The notes beneath the pieces were generated by a model. That model was not told the DNA's origin and ran no database searches. It worked only from the letters and a program-made list of their open reading frames with translations. Both the position numbers and the translations under genes were made by a program. Shown piece by piece: positions 10,090 through 19,754 of a DNA stretch of 27,428 bases (its first letter is position 1; each line of letters starts with the position of its first letter). Origin of the DNA: Zancudomyces culisetae (lineage: Eukaryota; Kickxellomycota; Harpellomycetes; Harpellales; Legeriomycetaceae); assembly GCA_001969505.1 (NCBI GenBank), contig LSSK01000838.1, forward strand, positions 1-27,428. Direction: 5' to 3'.

Positions 10090-12939
10090 TTACACCATGG
10101 ATTTTTCATAATCATCATAAGATTCAATCTTGAAGCGCCTCTTGGAGTATCCAAAGGTGGACGATGCAGATTTAAAGAAAAGAGGAAAGTTGGGAATGGA
10201 TATTCTTTTGAATTTAGCCAATTCGTTGATAAACAAAACAGAGCTGGTGAGACAAAGAATCTTGAACAGATCGAATAGAGACAGAGGCTCCGTTTGAAAA
10301 ACTGACTGTAAGAAGGGCAAATAGATAACGCCAAGTTGTCCAAGGAATGATGCACCAATCGCAAAGTTCAGGGCAGAGTTGGAAAATAGGCCGATCTCAA
10401 ACAACGAGCGAGTTCTCGATCTACAGGAAATGGCATTGAAGAGATCGAAAAAGACAAAAGTGGTGAAGGTCATGGTGGTATCCCTAGCAGTTACTACGCC
10501 ATCGTGCATCTCCGAGATGTAAATGAGCATGGTTCCGGCAATAATTATAATAGCAGAAATAAATATCTTGCGGAGAACAGGCGTATTCAAAATAGGATCG
10601 TTTTTGGGACGAGGAGGTTTGGTCATAACGGAAGGATCTGGAGGCTCCATACCCAGCGACTGGGCAGGTGGGCCATCCATGAGAATATTGATCCAAAGAA
10701 TCTGCATTGCATTTAAAGGATTTGGAAGACCAAACAGTGTCGATAAAGCAATTAGCGAAAGGGCCGCAACACTTGTGCTGAGTTGGAAGCTTAGAAAGTT
10801 TCTGATGTTTGCAAAAATACACTTTCCTTCTTCAACTGCTGACAAAATGGTTGCCAGATCGTCATTAACCAGAATCAAATCAGAGGCTTCCTTTGCAACT
10901 GCTGTTCCACTACGTCCCATCGAAATTCCAATATCCGCAAGTCTCAATGCAGGTGCATCATTTACACCATCACCTGTCATCCCTACCACTTCTCCAACCG
11001 ATTGTAGTGCTTTAACTATCTTGACCTTGTGTTTGGGTGTCGATCGAGCAAATACAGAAATGCCACTGACACGTTCTGCCAACTCCGCATCAGTTATTGC
11101 ATCAAGTTGCGCTCCGTTCATACATGTTACAGCACCTGAACCGACTGGAATTCCCACCGAAGCGGCAATGGCTATCGCTGTGTCTTCTGAATCGCCAGTG
11201 ATCATTACAATCTTGATTCCAGCCCTGACTATTCCTGCAATCACATCCTCAACACCTGGTCTTGGTGGATCCTTCATAACTTCAAACCCGATAAAGGACA
11301 GTTTTTCAATTGACGCGCCCACTGCTATCGCCACAACACGCAGTCCTCGGCGTGATAGATGTTCTGCGTGCGTGTAAATTTCATCTATATCTGACTTGCT
11401 CAAATCCTTGCAAGCTCCACTGCTACTATAATTAGTGGTGCATCCTTCAAGTACTCGTTCCAATGCTCCTTTGACATATACAACATGTGCGCTGCCTGTT
11501 TCATTACCGCGTGATGATACCCGTGGGAAGTCCCTGTCAACCTCATCTCCATAAGTTGTACTCATTTGTTTTGATTCTGAACTGAATGGAAGCTCAGACA
11601 TTCTTTGAAAGTGTTCTCTCTCGTCAACACCACGTGCTATTATTGCTGCATCTAGAATTGCTATATCTGTAGCCTGTCCTATGTAGTTGCCCTTTTCATC
11701 TTTTGCCGCATTGTTACATAGATTCCCTGCCCTCAGCAGCTGGTTGTACGACCACGATGATCTTATCCTTGTCATTGATTCTTCTGTAAAGTTTACTAGT
11801 CCCTCAGTAAGCGTATACAAATATTGTACTTGCATTTTGTTCAGTGTAAGCGTGCCTGTCTTATCAACACATATAACACTAACAGAGCCTAATGTTTCTA
11901 CAGACGGTAGCTTCTTACATATCGCTTTGCGCTTAGCCATCTTAAATACTCCAACAGCCAGTGTCACTGTAACAACTATTGACAAACCCTCGGGTATTGC
12001 TGCAACTGCCAAACTAACTCCAATAGTAAACATTTCCATCAGTTTTTTCCCCTGAATTAAACCCAAAAGCATGATACCACCTATCACTGCAAATGAAAGA
12101 ATTGAAAGCTGTCCTCCGAGTGAATCCATACTTTGCTGAAGTGGGGTCCTAGGTTCCTCCAACTCCTGCATCATCAAGTTGATCTTTCCAAACTCTGTGT
12201 GGTTTCCTGTGAAACAAACCACTCCCTTTCCATTACCGTTTCTGACCAGCGTTCCCATGAATCCAATATTCGTCTGATCGACGTACGACAAATCAGCGCC
12301 ACCTCGCGGTGCCGTAGGATTTCCAGAACTTTGGGTCAGTGGAACTTCCCCAAATGTTCGATTCAGGGTATTTTTTTCATCAACTTTTTCAGTAGTTTTG
12401 TATCTAGATTCGCTTTCTCCTGTCAAACTTGACTCATCAATTTCTAGATTCTTTGCCTCAAATATTCTCAAATCTGCCGGTATTCGATCTCCTGTAGAAA
12501 ATTCCACCACATCCCCAGGCACCAGTTCCTCGGAATTAACTATCTTTTTCTTTCCTTCGCGAATAACTTGACAATAATGCGGTACCAATGCGCTCAAAGC
12601 TGCTAGTGTCTTTTCAGATCGATACTCTTGTACGAATCCAACTGTGCTAACTATCAATATTGCCAAAGTTATACTGAAGGCATCGTCGTAGTTCTTTACA
12701 AGTATACTGACTACTGCACTACCCAACAACAACAGCACCATAGGATTCATAAATACCCCTTTGAAAAATCGCATCAACAAGCTTTCCTCTTCCTTTTTCT
12801 CCAACAAGTTAAATCCATATATATTTCGCCTATCCCTCCCCTCGGATTCTGTCAACCCTGTTTCTAGGTTGACCCTTAAATAGTTTACTATCTCGTCAAT
12901 TTCATTTTGAGCAAAATCGCTCGTGGTGATTGCCCTCAT
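10090..12939 (-). CDS. PMR1: Golgi Ca2+/Mn2+-transporting P-type ATPase (SPCA/Pmr1), intronless
   Basis: A 949-residue P2A ATPase of the secretory-pathway (SPCA) type. It loads the Golgi with Ca2+ and Mn2+ for glycosylation and sorting and removes excess Mn2+ from the cytosol. Features in order: a short N-terminal region without obvious EF-hand; TM1-2 (about 65-105); actuator TGES (173-176); TM4 ion site PEGLS (316-320, Glu317); phosphorylation motif DKTGTLT (Asp359); nucleotide-binding KGA (490-492); TGDSEDTA (581-588); TGDGVNDAP (655-663); TM6 NILMDGPPAQ with Asn751, Asp755 and Gln760. The Gln in TM6 is the SPCA signature linked to Mn2+ transport in yeast Pmr1 and separates it from SERCA pumps. 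Length matches yeast Pmr1 (950). Start at 12939 is the first in-frame ATG and gives the normal family N-terminus. Stop is TAA. Confidence 0.96.
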   Translation of the reverse strand: MRAITTSDFAQNEIDEIVNYLRVNLETGLTESEGRDRRNIYGFNLLEKKEEESLLMRFFKGVFMNPMVLLLLGSAVVSILVKNYDDAFSITLAILIVSTVGFVQEYRSEKTLAALSALVPHYCQVIREGKKKIVNSEELVPGDVVEFSTGDRIPADLRIFEAKNLEIDESSLTGESESRYKTTEKVDEKNTLNRTFGEVPLTQSSGNPTAPRGGADLSYVDQTNIGFMGTLVRNGNGKGVVCFTGNHTEFGKINLMMQELEEPRTPLQQSMDSLGGQLSILSFAVIGGIMLLGLIQGKKLMEMFTIGVSLAVAAIPEGLSIVVTVTLAVGVFKMAKRKAICKKLPSVETLGSVSVICVDKTGTLTLNKMQVQYLYTLTEGLVNFTEESMTRIRSSWSYNQLLRAGNLCNNAAKDEKGNYIGQATDIAILDAAIIARGVDEREHFQRMSELPFSSESKQMSTTYGDEVDRDFPRVSSRGNETGSAHVVYVKGALERVLEGCTTNYSSSGACKDLSKSDIDEIYTHAEHLSRRGLRVVAIAVGASIEKLSFIGFEVMKDPPRPGVEDVIAGIVRAGIKIVMITGDSEDTAIAIAASVGIPVGSGAVTCMNGAQLDAITDAELAERVSGISVFARSTPKHKVKIVKALQSVGEVVGMTGDGVNDAPALRLADIGISMGRSGTAVAKEASDLILVNDDLATILSAVEEGKCIFANIRNFLSFQLSTSVAALSLIALSTLFGLPNPLNAMQILWINILMDGPPAQSLGMEPPDPSVMTKPPRPKNDPILNTPVLRKIFISAIIIIAGTMLIYISEMHDGVVTARDTTMTFTTFVFFDLFNAISCRSRTRSLFEIGLFSNSALNFAIGASFLGQLGVIYLPFLQSVFQTEPLSLFDLFKILCLTSSVLFINELAKFKRISIPNFPLFFKSASSTFGYSKRRFKIESYDDYEKSMV

Positions 12940-14038
12940 TTTGCGCTACTCTATCCTTTCTGCTCTTTGCTATTTTCCCTCTGTTTCGTAAATGTGTCAG
13001 GTTGGTTAGTGATTTAATGAGTAGAAGGTGTTGTATTTTGCAAGTTCCGTTAAATTGGTCTATCCCTTCTTGCGATAATCTGAAATGGGTGTGAACAAAA
13101 TAAACCAAAAAGTAGAAAAAAAATGAAATAGGATATCAAAACTCTATGCAGAATCTTTGAGTTTTGTAAGAAAAAATAAACGTAGTATAGCTCCTAGTTT
13201 TTCTTTTAACACCTTTTCCCCTATTCTATACTCTTATAATTGGTTATAGGTTATTCCATTATAAACCTTTTTTTTTCTACAATTACAATTCATGTGCGAA
13301 AATCAGAATTACCTTTTCGTTTTGAAAAATAAAGTAATTGGTTATATAATTATTCCCGCTTAGAATTAGGAATTTCAATTACTAAGCTCATTATTTGCAA
13401 CCATTGTAGTCCTATTTTCTTTAATTTTCTGTATTTTGTCTTTATTCTGCCTCTTTTTTTTTGTTGACCATTGGCATCTTGACAAATCTGTAAGCTCGAC
13501 GATTCAAAAAAATAATGTAAAGCGAACAAAAATCGTGAATCTAAAAAACTTGACCAGCGCATACTTCCAACCACATGCCTTTTCTACTTTTATCTAAAAA
13601 AAGGCTCGTTTTACAGCGATTTTCTTGATTTACCATTGTAAATTACAAATAGCCATAAAAGCGACAATGATTACAAAATGTTCAAACCAGCTCTTTATTT
13701 CTATACCCTCAAGCTCATTGTACGTGTATGTCCAACCACGTTCTTTTATTTCCGCAGAATCACCCAGCTAGTACAAAGTATAAATATGATTACTAGCAGT
13801 TTTTACTCTGAAGCTGACCCTAGCATGCATGAGTCTATAATTAGGCAATCTTTATGACTGAGCTATTCAACATTGGCAGATCTAACACAAATATTTATCA
13901 CTCCATCATCCAGAATCCCTTCCCTCTTTTTTTTTTCTTGCCACCACCTTTAAATTAGCAAGAGTATATATCTGTGGCTCTGTTAAAAGTTAGACAAAAA
14001 TTGATTATTACAAAAGTAAAAATAAAACAGTGCATGTG
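12940..14038. other. Intergenic region: PMR1 promoter and phosphatase 3' side
   Basis: About 1.1 kb, AT-rich. It holds a 74-codon minus-strand frame (13350-13574) and a 59-codon plus-strand ORF with ATG (13678-13857). Neither matches a family I recognise. Nothing else seen. Confidence 0.5.
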
Positions 14039-15235
14039 TTATAACAAACGTTCAGAATCTAGATAAAAATGTAAAGCCTTGTAGATAAAAGACAATTGAG
14101 AACTTGTTTGTACCATATGGACACGTTGTCGCCTATAAAATAAAAACAGATCGAATATCAGATCGCCATCGTATTCACCGAACTTTTCCAGATATTCAAT
14201 GCAGCTATCTAAGACACACCAAGTACCGGTCCTACCCACACCTGCACTACAGTGTACAATTGTTGGTCCTTTTGATGTATTTTCCAGAGCCTTTCCACTA
14301 ACATTATTATCTTCTGTGGTACTAGAAGAAGTCAACTCCACCCCAGCTCTGTTAGTAGTGCGGACATGCTTTATCAAATCTATAATAGACTTGGATGAAG
14401 ATGGAATTCCACTGTCTGGCCAGTCCATAAAACAGTACTGTGTTACTATAAGACCATCGTGCAACAACTCGGAAGGTTCATCTATGTGTACTCCGTGCAA
14501 TAGCTCTTCTTGTTCCCCCCGTTGTGTGTTAGTCGGGAATACTTCGAACTTGCGTTCAATTGCATTTCCATCCAAAATTATATTTTCACTCAAAAAGCTT
14601 ACACAAACTCCATTTTCAGTAAAGTTATTAAACCTGATTCCCTCAGTGGGCCAGTAGGTTGAACATTTTTCCATCTTTTTTTCATTGCATTTAGTCAACA
14701 TTACTATTCTTTGCACTTTACGTTCATAAACCATCTGCCAAAAACACCCGGCGGTGTGCTTTAACGGACCTTGTGTAGCGATATACGAATGTCCGGGCAG
14801 TTCTGAGGGTGCCATAATCCAGCTGGCATTTATATAGCTATTTTTATATTCCTCAGCAACAATTGAATCGCGTTCATGTTCAGGATTGCCCAAATCCAGG
14901 TCATTTTGTGGAATACACGATATTGCTTCAAACTTTTTTTGTCGTTTTTGAATCTTTTCTGTGCAAATGGGTTTTGTTGTTGAATTCAGTATCACTCTGT
15001 TATAATCGTATGGATATATGTTATAATATCTGTTTTTTCTTTGCGCAAATACTGATTGAGACCAATTGTTTTGTAGATTATACTGCGCCTGAAGTGTGTA
15101 CGTGTTCGCTATTTCTTCTTCGACTTCACTCACTATACCGAATTTCTCTCTAATTGATCCCCTGTCTGGAGATGCAGCTATTTTTGAAAGGATGCGTTTG
15201 AACCCACTGCGCTTAATTTGTTTTTCAAAACTCAT
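14039..15235 (-). CDS. Classical (non-receptor) protein tyrosine phosphatase, intronless
   Basis: A 398-residue phosphotyrosine-specific phosphatase of the Ptp1/Pyp type, probably cytosolic since it has no signal or membrane segment. The catalytic domain spans about 40-395. Visible motifs: pTyr-recognition YNRV (78-81), YINASW (134-139), IATQGPL (152-158), WPD loop W272-P273-D274 with the general acid, P-loop HCSAGVGRTG (328-337) with nucleophile Cys329 and Arg335, and Q-loop QTSSQ (376-380). All catalytic residues are present, so it should be active. A Ser/Thr/Asn-rich insert (about 298-323) separates the WPD and P loops and is longer than in compact PTPs. The first 35 residues are basic and unrecognised. 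The upstream leader contains a CA-rich simple repeat. Its substrate is not evident from sequence; fungal relatives act on MAP kinases. Confidence 0.95.
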   Translation of the reverse strand: MSFEKQIKRSGFKRILSKIAASPDRGSIREKFGIVSEVEEEIANTYTLQAQYNLQNNWSQSVFAQRKNRYYNIYPYDYNRVILNSTTKPICTEKIQKRQKKFEAISCIPQNDLDLGNPEHERDSIVAEEYKNSYINASWIMAPSELPGHSYIATQGPLKHTAGCFWQMVYERKVQRIVMLTKCNEKKMEKCSTYWPTEGIRFNNFTENGVCVSFLSENIILDGNAIERKFEVFPTNTQRGEQEELLHGVHIDEPSELLHDGLIVTQYCFMDWPDSGIPSSSKSIIDLIKHVRTTNRAGVELTSSSTTEDNNVSGKALENTSKGPTIVHCSAGVGRTGTWCVLDSCIEYLEKFGEYDGDLIFDLFLFYRRQRVHMVQTSSQLSFIYKALHFYLDSERLL

Positions 15236-15280
15236 TTGGCATTCTATATTTTATATTTTTGGAGTCAATGTTTTGTTATT

Positions 15281-15310
15281 ATTTTGTTTTTGTTTTTGTT
15301 TTTGTTTTTT
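15281..15310. repeat. (TTTTTG)n microsatellite in phosphatase leader
   Basis: About five tandem TTTTTG units on the plus strand, 46-75 bases upstream of the phosphatase ATG. In the phosphatase sense they read CAAAAA and may lie in an unstructured 5' UTR. Same unit as 7533-7557. Confidence 0.75.
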
Positions 15311-15749
15311 GAGTCTCTGGACTAGTTTATGTTAGGGGTACTCGGTTATATATCAATATTTTTCATTCAAAGCTGGACTTACAAGCCATGCATCGGATAT
15401 TCAAACATCAGGTATTAGCAACCATTCGGTATTTTTTTTAACGTATTTTTTTCCTGGTAATATAAATAGCAACCAGTGAAATGAACTAAAAACGAGTGAG
15501 GTTATTCCAAAACAATATCTTGGTAAACTACGCATTGGTTTTTTTTCTAACTACATCCCAAGATTGCTCAGCTATTACACAAAAATTGTGATTGTAACTG
15601 TTGAACAACTAACGAAAAAAGAACGTTACATTTATTAGTAAAGGGTGTTATAGATGACATATCCCCATTACAAATGGTAATAGTGTTTATATATTACGTG
15701 GTTAATCGCTAAAAATAGAGGCGTCGAAGGTAATATATTATATTATAAG
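15311..15749. other. Intergenic region between phosphatase and small secreted protein gene
   Basis: AT-rich spacer. Nothing recognised apart from ordinary A/T tracts. Confidence 0.5.
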
Positions 15750-15944
15750 CTAATAGCATCCTACGGATCCAACCCAGTTTTTCTTGCAAACTTGATCATC
15801 CGAACAATGATCTGAAACCCAAGATCCGTTCTCACATGTCAAAATTATAGATATACCATTGCACTGCCTTTGGCCATTTTCACAAGAACGCTGTGTATTC
15901 ACTACCAAACTGGCGATAGTTATAAACATTAAAACAGAATGCAT
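15750..15944 (-). CDS. Small secreted cysteine-rich protein, CBM19-like cysteine pattern
   Basis: A 64-residue ORF starting with a short hydrophobic signal-like segment (about 1-16, MHSVLMFITIASLVV). The mature part has six Cys (21, 28, 37, 47, 53, 63). The spacing (Cys-Asn-Gly, then Cys-x-x-Gly-x-Trp, then Cys-x5-Cys) resembles small chitin-binding CBM19-type domains, such as the C-terminus of yeast chitinase, and short secreted proteins of fungi. Inference: exported and stabilised by three disulfides, possibly binding cell wall or chitin. No enzyme domain is attached. The ATG at 15944 places the hydrophobic segment at the N-terminus. An upstream exon is possible because a second frame just upstream (16122) also begins with a hydrophobic stretch. 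No functional link to its neighbours is visible. Confidence 0.55.
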   Translation of the reverse strand: MHSVLMFITIASLVVNTQRSCENGQRQCNGISIILTCENGSWVSDHCSDDQVCKKNWVGSVGCY

Positions 15945-16895
15945 ATTTAGTTTTATAGCAATTGCTTGTGCTGGTGGTGGTGATGCTGATACTATTAAAA
16001 GGCGGAAATGTTGTTGGTGGGTTTAGTTCCAAAAGTTTGTTGTGAATAATTAAGTAATGTGTAATAAAGGCTGTAACCGAAAGTTCTAGAGTAATAAGAA
16101 ATATGACTCTACATGTGTCCATATTTGTTATTCACGCATCACTATATATTGCTTTTCTCCCTACTTTTCTTCTATAGAAAGATAAAGAATCTAGATAGTA
16201 TACCCAAAAAGGTCGAATGGAAAGCTACTTGCAAACTATAATAGTTGAGGTACACACAATTACTTTTTCTGGAAGCCTACCAATAATCGCACTCAAAATC
16301 TTCATCATAACTAACATTTCGATAAACCTTGGAATACATTCCTGTATTACCCCCCCCCCCACAAAAAAAAATCAAGGAAAAACGAGAAAAAACGAAAAAA
16401 AACGAGAAAAAGCGAGAAAAAACTTGAAAAAGCTTGAAAGTACTACCACTCTTTGTTTCATTGCAAGACAAATTTCCGCTCGGGCTGACTGACAGTTGGT
16501 AGAACGATCAAAGTAGGTGTTTATTACAACCATTTGGTTTTTTTTATGGAATTAGCACAGTTATGTAAATATCCATTATTACCCTGTTGTCAGTTTGAAT
16601 AATTTCTCACTATTCTGATATCTTTATTGGTAAATAAAGATCAATCCCTTGATATAAAAAGTGTTTCATAACGAAAATTCAGGCTTCAGGTGATACTCAT
16701 TTATCAAATCTATATCGAGTTATTTATATTCCGTGGCTATATAAATAAGGAAAATTTATTTTCTCCATAGATTAATATTCCTTTAAAAAACGCCGAGTTT
16801 AAGTAAAGCACAAATCAAAATAAAAGAAAAATAAAACACCGTACCCACAAGAAGGGTACAGAATATCCACGGAATGTAATTAAAAAATAGATAAA
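15945..16895. other. Intergenic region with low-complexity tracts
   Basis: About 0.95 kb between the small secreted protein gene and the aminoacylase 3' end. It contains a short TGG/TGA-rich patch (15970-15990) and the poly-C plus purine repeat listed separately. No gene recognised. Confidence 0.5.
16350..16440. repeat. C11 tract followed by degenerate purine-rich tandem repeat
   Basis: Eleven consecutive C (16350-16360), then an A run, then about seven degenerate copies of an 8-10 base AAAAACGAG/AAAAGCTTG-like unit up to about 16440. One strand is almost pure purine. It falls in otherwise featureless AT-rich DNA. Confidence 0.75.
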
Positions 16896-18650
16896 TCAAT
16901 GGTCCTCCACATTTGCTAATTCCAAAACAAGATCAGTATAGAAATCTACACCCTCCAAAAAGCATGATTCTGTTACATACTCGTTGTGGTCATGAAGCAG
17001 GACTGGAAGATTTCTTAGTGGTGAAATACCAATTGCTTGTACGCCCACGCCTCTGATGAATCGTGAGTCGGTGGCAGCGGGGAATATGGCATCGATTATT
17101 TTGAGTCCTTTATTATTGGCAACATCCAGAAGGGCACACCAAAACTTGTTGCTCTTACTGACATCGGTCAAGCAAATCTCTGGTTCTTTGGAAATAAACT
17201 CGAGATCTGCGTGGTTTTCATCGGCCAATTGCTGGAACCATGCATTAAGCTTTTGAATGTCTGTGTTTGGACTAACTCTCACATCAAAGACAGAGGAAAA
17301 GTTTTCTGGAACAACATTGTGTTGTACACCACCACCGATCACGTTCAAATTAATTGTTGTCACATTTCCAAGTGTGCTCTGTGAGCTACCGCCGTATTGA
17401 CTGATGAGTTTCTTCTCTTCTTCATCTCTAAACGCCAAGAGTGCGTTGTTGATATTCATAATGCGTGAAATTGCAGTGTTTTGGATAAACTGACTGCCGT
17501 GTCCTGTATCACCATGTGAGGTGAATCTTACTGAGCTACAGATGTGATTTAAACTCTCTTTTAGTACATTCGGCGAAAAAAAAAAAACGAATAATAATTT
17601 CTTACTTTATTTTACGTTCTCCGTAGAATGCGTAAAGCTCAGGTCCAGTATTGGCAATCCCTTCATCAAGGACAAATGCTGGGTTTAAACTCTTAAAGTC
17701 TTCGGTGTGGACATAGCATTGCATTCCGGCTGAAGTGTTTATCTCTTCGTCTGGAACAAATGTCAAGTGGATTGTTCTAAGAGGCTGCTTTCCTGCATTC
17801 TTAAGGTTTCTTATTGCCTCCAAGTAACTACGAGTTTTTGGACGTTGGTTAAAAAAAGTTAAACAGAGTTATCAAATTTCTATAAGCCCATAAGCCCATA
17901 AGCTCGTAACCATTTGATAAAATACGCAAAAGAAAAAATAAAGTTAAACCAATATCCTCCACTTACCAGCTTCCCACTATCTTCATATCTTGTGAACCCC
18001 TAGCAATAATTTTGTAGTCGCCATCACCAGTTGGAATTCTGACTGCGTCGAAAGCTGGATAATCCCAGAATTCCTATAGTGTTGAAGAGTTATACAAAGA
18101 AGACGATGTTAAAATGCATACAATGTGTATATGGATCTTCAATATTTTGGGAGCAGCCCCTCATAACAAACAGTAGAAAATACTAAAAAAAAACAGTGTG
18201 AGAATCAAATATACCGGAACTAGCATAAAGGAACACCCTATGCTGATAAAGAAGAGCACTCATGTATAGATGTTATTTACCTCGAAAATCGGAACAACGT
18301 CAGTGTGAGAGTTAAGGATAACAGACTTGAGATCTGGGTTTGAGCCTACCCATGTTAAAATAACTATAGGTTTTCCCTTTACAAGCTATTGTGGATATAC
18401 CGAGTTATTTTGTTTAAACTATTTATTGTGCTTTCTACTTGTGGTCTCTTCTAAGGAGGCCAAAATGTTGAAAAATAATATAAATGCAAATAAACAAAAC
18501 ATAAGCAAATACCTCATGCACGCGTCCCTGTAGGCCTATCTCGGCTGCTTGTTCAAGAAGAAACTTTGCGCAGTTCTCATAGTCAGGTGTTGGGTGTACT
18601 GTCTTGATTTGCAAGTACTTTCTAAATCTTTGTACGCTTTCTGGCTCCAT
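16896..18650 (-). CDS. ACY1: Aminoacylase-1 (M20 metallopeptidase family, N-acyl-L-amino-acid amidohydrolase), five exons
   Basis: Zinc enzyme that hydrolyses N-acyl-L-amino acids to free amino acid and carboxylate, expected in the cytosol. Exons (minus strand): 18513-18650, 18281-18385, 17967-18073, 17606-17827, 16896-17535, giving 403 residues against 408 in human ACY1. The four introns are 127, 207, 139 and 70 nt, all GT-AG. Start MEPESVQRFRKYLQ matches the family N-terminus and is the only suitable ATG. Metal and catalytic motifs: NSHTDVVP (His73, Asp75), SQDMK (Asp110), VPDEE (catalytic base Glu144), VLDEG (Glu172), and C-terminal LLHDHNE (His372/His374). PAATDSRFIRGVG, typical of ACY1, precedes the last motif. 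No key residue is missing. Yeast lacks a close ACY1 (its relative is the vacuolar peptidase Cps1), so this form points away from budding yeasts. Intron 3 holds a short imprecise tandem repeat near 17885-17905. Confidence 0.95.
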
Positions 18651-19003
18651 TTTAATTCTTCTTTTACTGTTTTTCCCAGGATATATTCTACTAAATACCA
18701 AAAAATATGGAATACTGAGTTATAAACAAACGAGACGTCTTATAACAGGTATATATACACAATTAAAACTATCTGATTTCCCTTGTTTCAAGTCTTGTAT
18801 TTGTAAAAATGAAAATGAATGTGACTACCTCACAGAATGATAATGGTTTGTTAGAAATATCATTTTTGTTTTAAAGATGTTACAAGATGAAGTCATTTGG
18901 TGAAAAGTCAGAGTAATTTTTACCCAATTGAAATAGCTGGCGATTTTGTACATTAGCCTTCGTCATTCACTTATTACATTTGCACCATTTTAGACGGAAT
19001 TTT
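18651..19003. other. Upstream region of aminoacylase gene
   Basis: AT-rich spacer between the aminoacylase start and the LINE insertion. A 78-codon plus-strand frame (18604-18840) mostly overlaps exon 1 antisense and is a shadow. Nothing else seen. Confidence 0.5.
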
Positions 19004-19023
19004 AAACGGTACGCTAAAACCAT
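19004..19023. repeat. Target-site duplication, left copy
   Basis: A 20-base sequence (AAACGGTACGCTAAAA followed by CCAT). It recurs at 19543-19563 with one extra A. The two copies flank the LINE remnant exactly as expected for target-primed reverse transcription. Confidence 0.8.
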
Positions 19024-19542
19024 TATTTCAGTGGCATTGAAATGGTTTGGAAATCAAACTGAGGACTCATTTTGCAAAATTTGTAAAAATAATACAACTG
19101 AAGATATCAAACAAACCTACTTCGACTGTGGTAGGATAAAATTTTATTGAAATTTGATCTTTCGGTTTTTTTCTATGAATCTGACAAAAAAAAACACAAA
19201 CAAATTAAAGTTTGGGAAAAAATTAGATTTAATTGGGATGAAACTCTAACTACATCAAAAATCAAACACTGATAACAAATTCCAAAATTTGTATGGCAAC
19301 AGCAATTTGGAATATCTCCAGAGCATGCACAGAAGCTGCCCTACCAGATAAAATTTTATCGAGCTACCAGCTCTTTAAACGCTGGACTAAATACATCAAC
19401 TTCAATTATTCAGAAAAAAATTTCATGACAGAGGAGATTCAATGGTTTGAATTCGAACCTGGATGATGTACATGGTACCCTACCCGGATCATAATTGACA
19501 CCCTATCTCTTCAAAATACAATTTAAAAAAAAGGCAAAAAAA
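19024..19542 (+). mobile_element. 5'-truncated, decayed LINE (non-LTR retrotransposon) 3' end
   Basis: About 519 bases between direct repeats. The plus strand encodes fragments of the C-terminus of a LINE reverse-transcriptase protein. From about 19025 there is a putative zinc-binding segment (FCKICKNNTTEDIKQTYFDC) followed by GRIKFY. An in-frame TGA (19148-19150) then stands where LINEs usually have Trp. The frame continues to a TAA at 19247-19249. A frame shifted by +1 at 19290-19466 resumes with ATAIWNISRACTEAALPDK and LFKRWTKYINFNYSEKNF, typical of the tail of these proteins. The element ends in an A-rich tail (about 19521-19542). Premature stops and a frameshift show it is dead. It lies between the ATG17 3' end and the ACY1 promoter, in the opposite orientation to both. 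Confidence 0.8.
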
Positions 19543-19563
19543 AAACGGTACGCTAAAAACCAT
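19543..19563. repeat. Target-site duplication, right copy
   Basis: A 21-base copy of 19004-19023 with one additional A in the A run. It immediately follows the A-rich LINE tail. Confidence 0.8.
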
Positions 19564-19754
19564 GAAGATATTGCTCATTTAATCTGATTAAGTGTGAAAA
19601 AAAAATAAAGAGCAATAAGGAGGGAAGTTGAGAAATAATGAATATATATTTGTGTGTGCAAACTGGTCAGTAAATTTAGCTTTAGCAAAAACCCATAGAC
19701 AAGCAAAAAAAAAAGCAAATATAAAAATACAAAGATTTGAAAAAAAAGACAAAG

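Noticed and set aside
10523-11377. 284-codon plus-strand ORF
   Set aside because: Antisense shadow of PMR1; the translation has no recognisable domain while the minus strand shows all ATPase motifs.
13678-13857. 59-codon plus-strand ORF with ATG (MFKPALYFYTLKLIV...)
   Set aside because: Protein-like but unrecognised, with no splice or homology support; too short to call against chance.
15880-16122. 80-codon minus-strand ORF beginning with a hydrophobic stretch
   Set aside because: Overlaps the small secreted protein out of frame; its second half is Thr/Ser-rich and then shadow sequence. Could be an upstream exon but nothing supports it.
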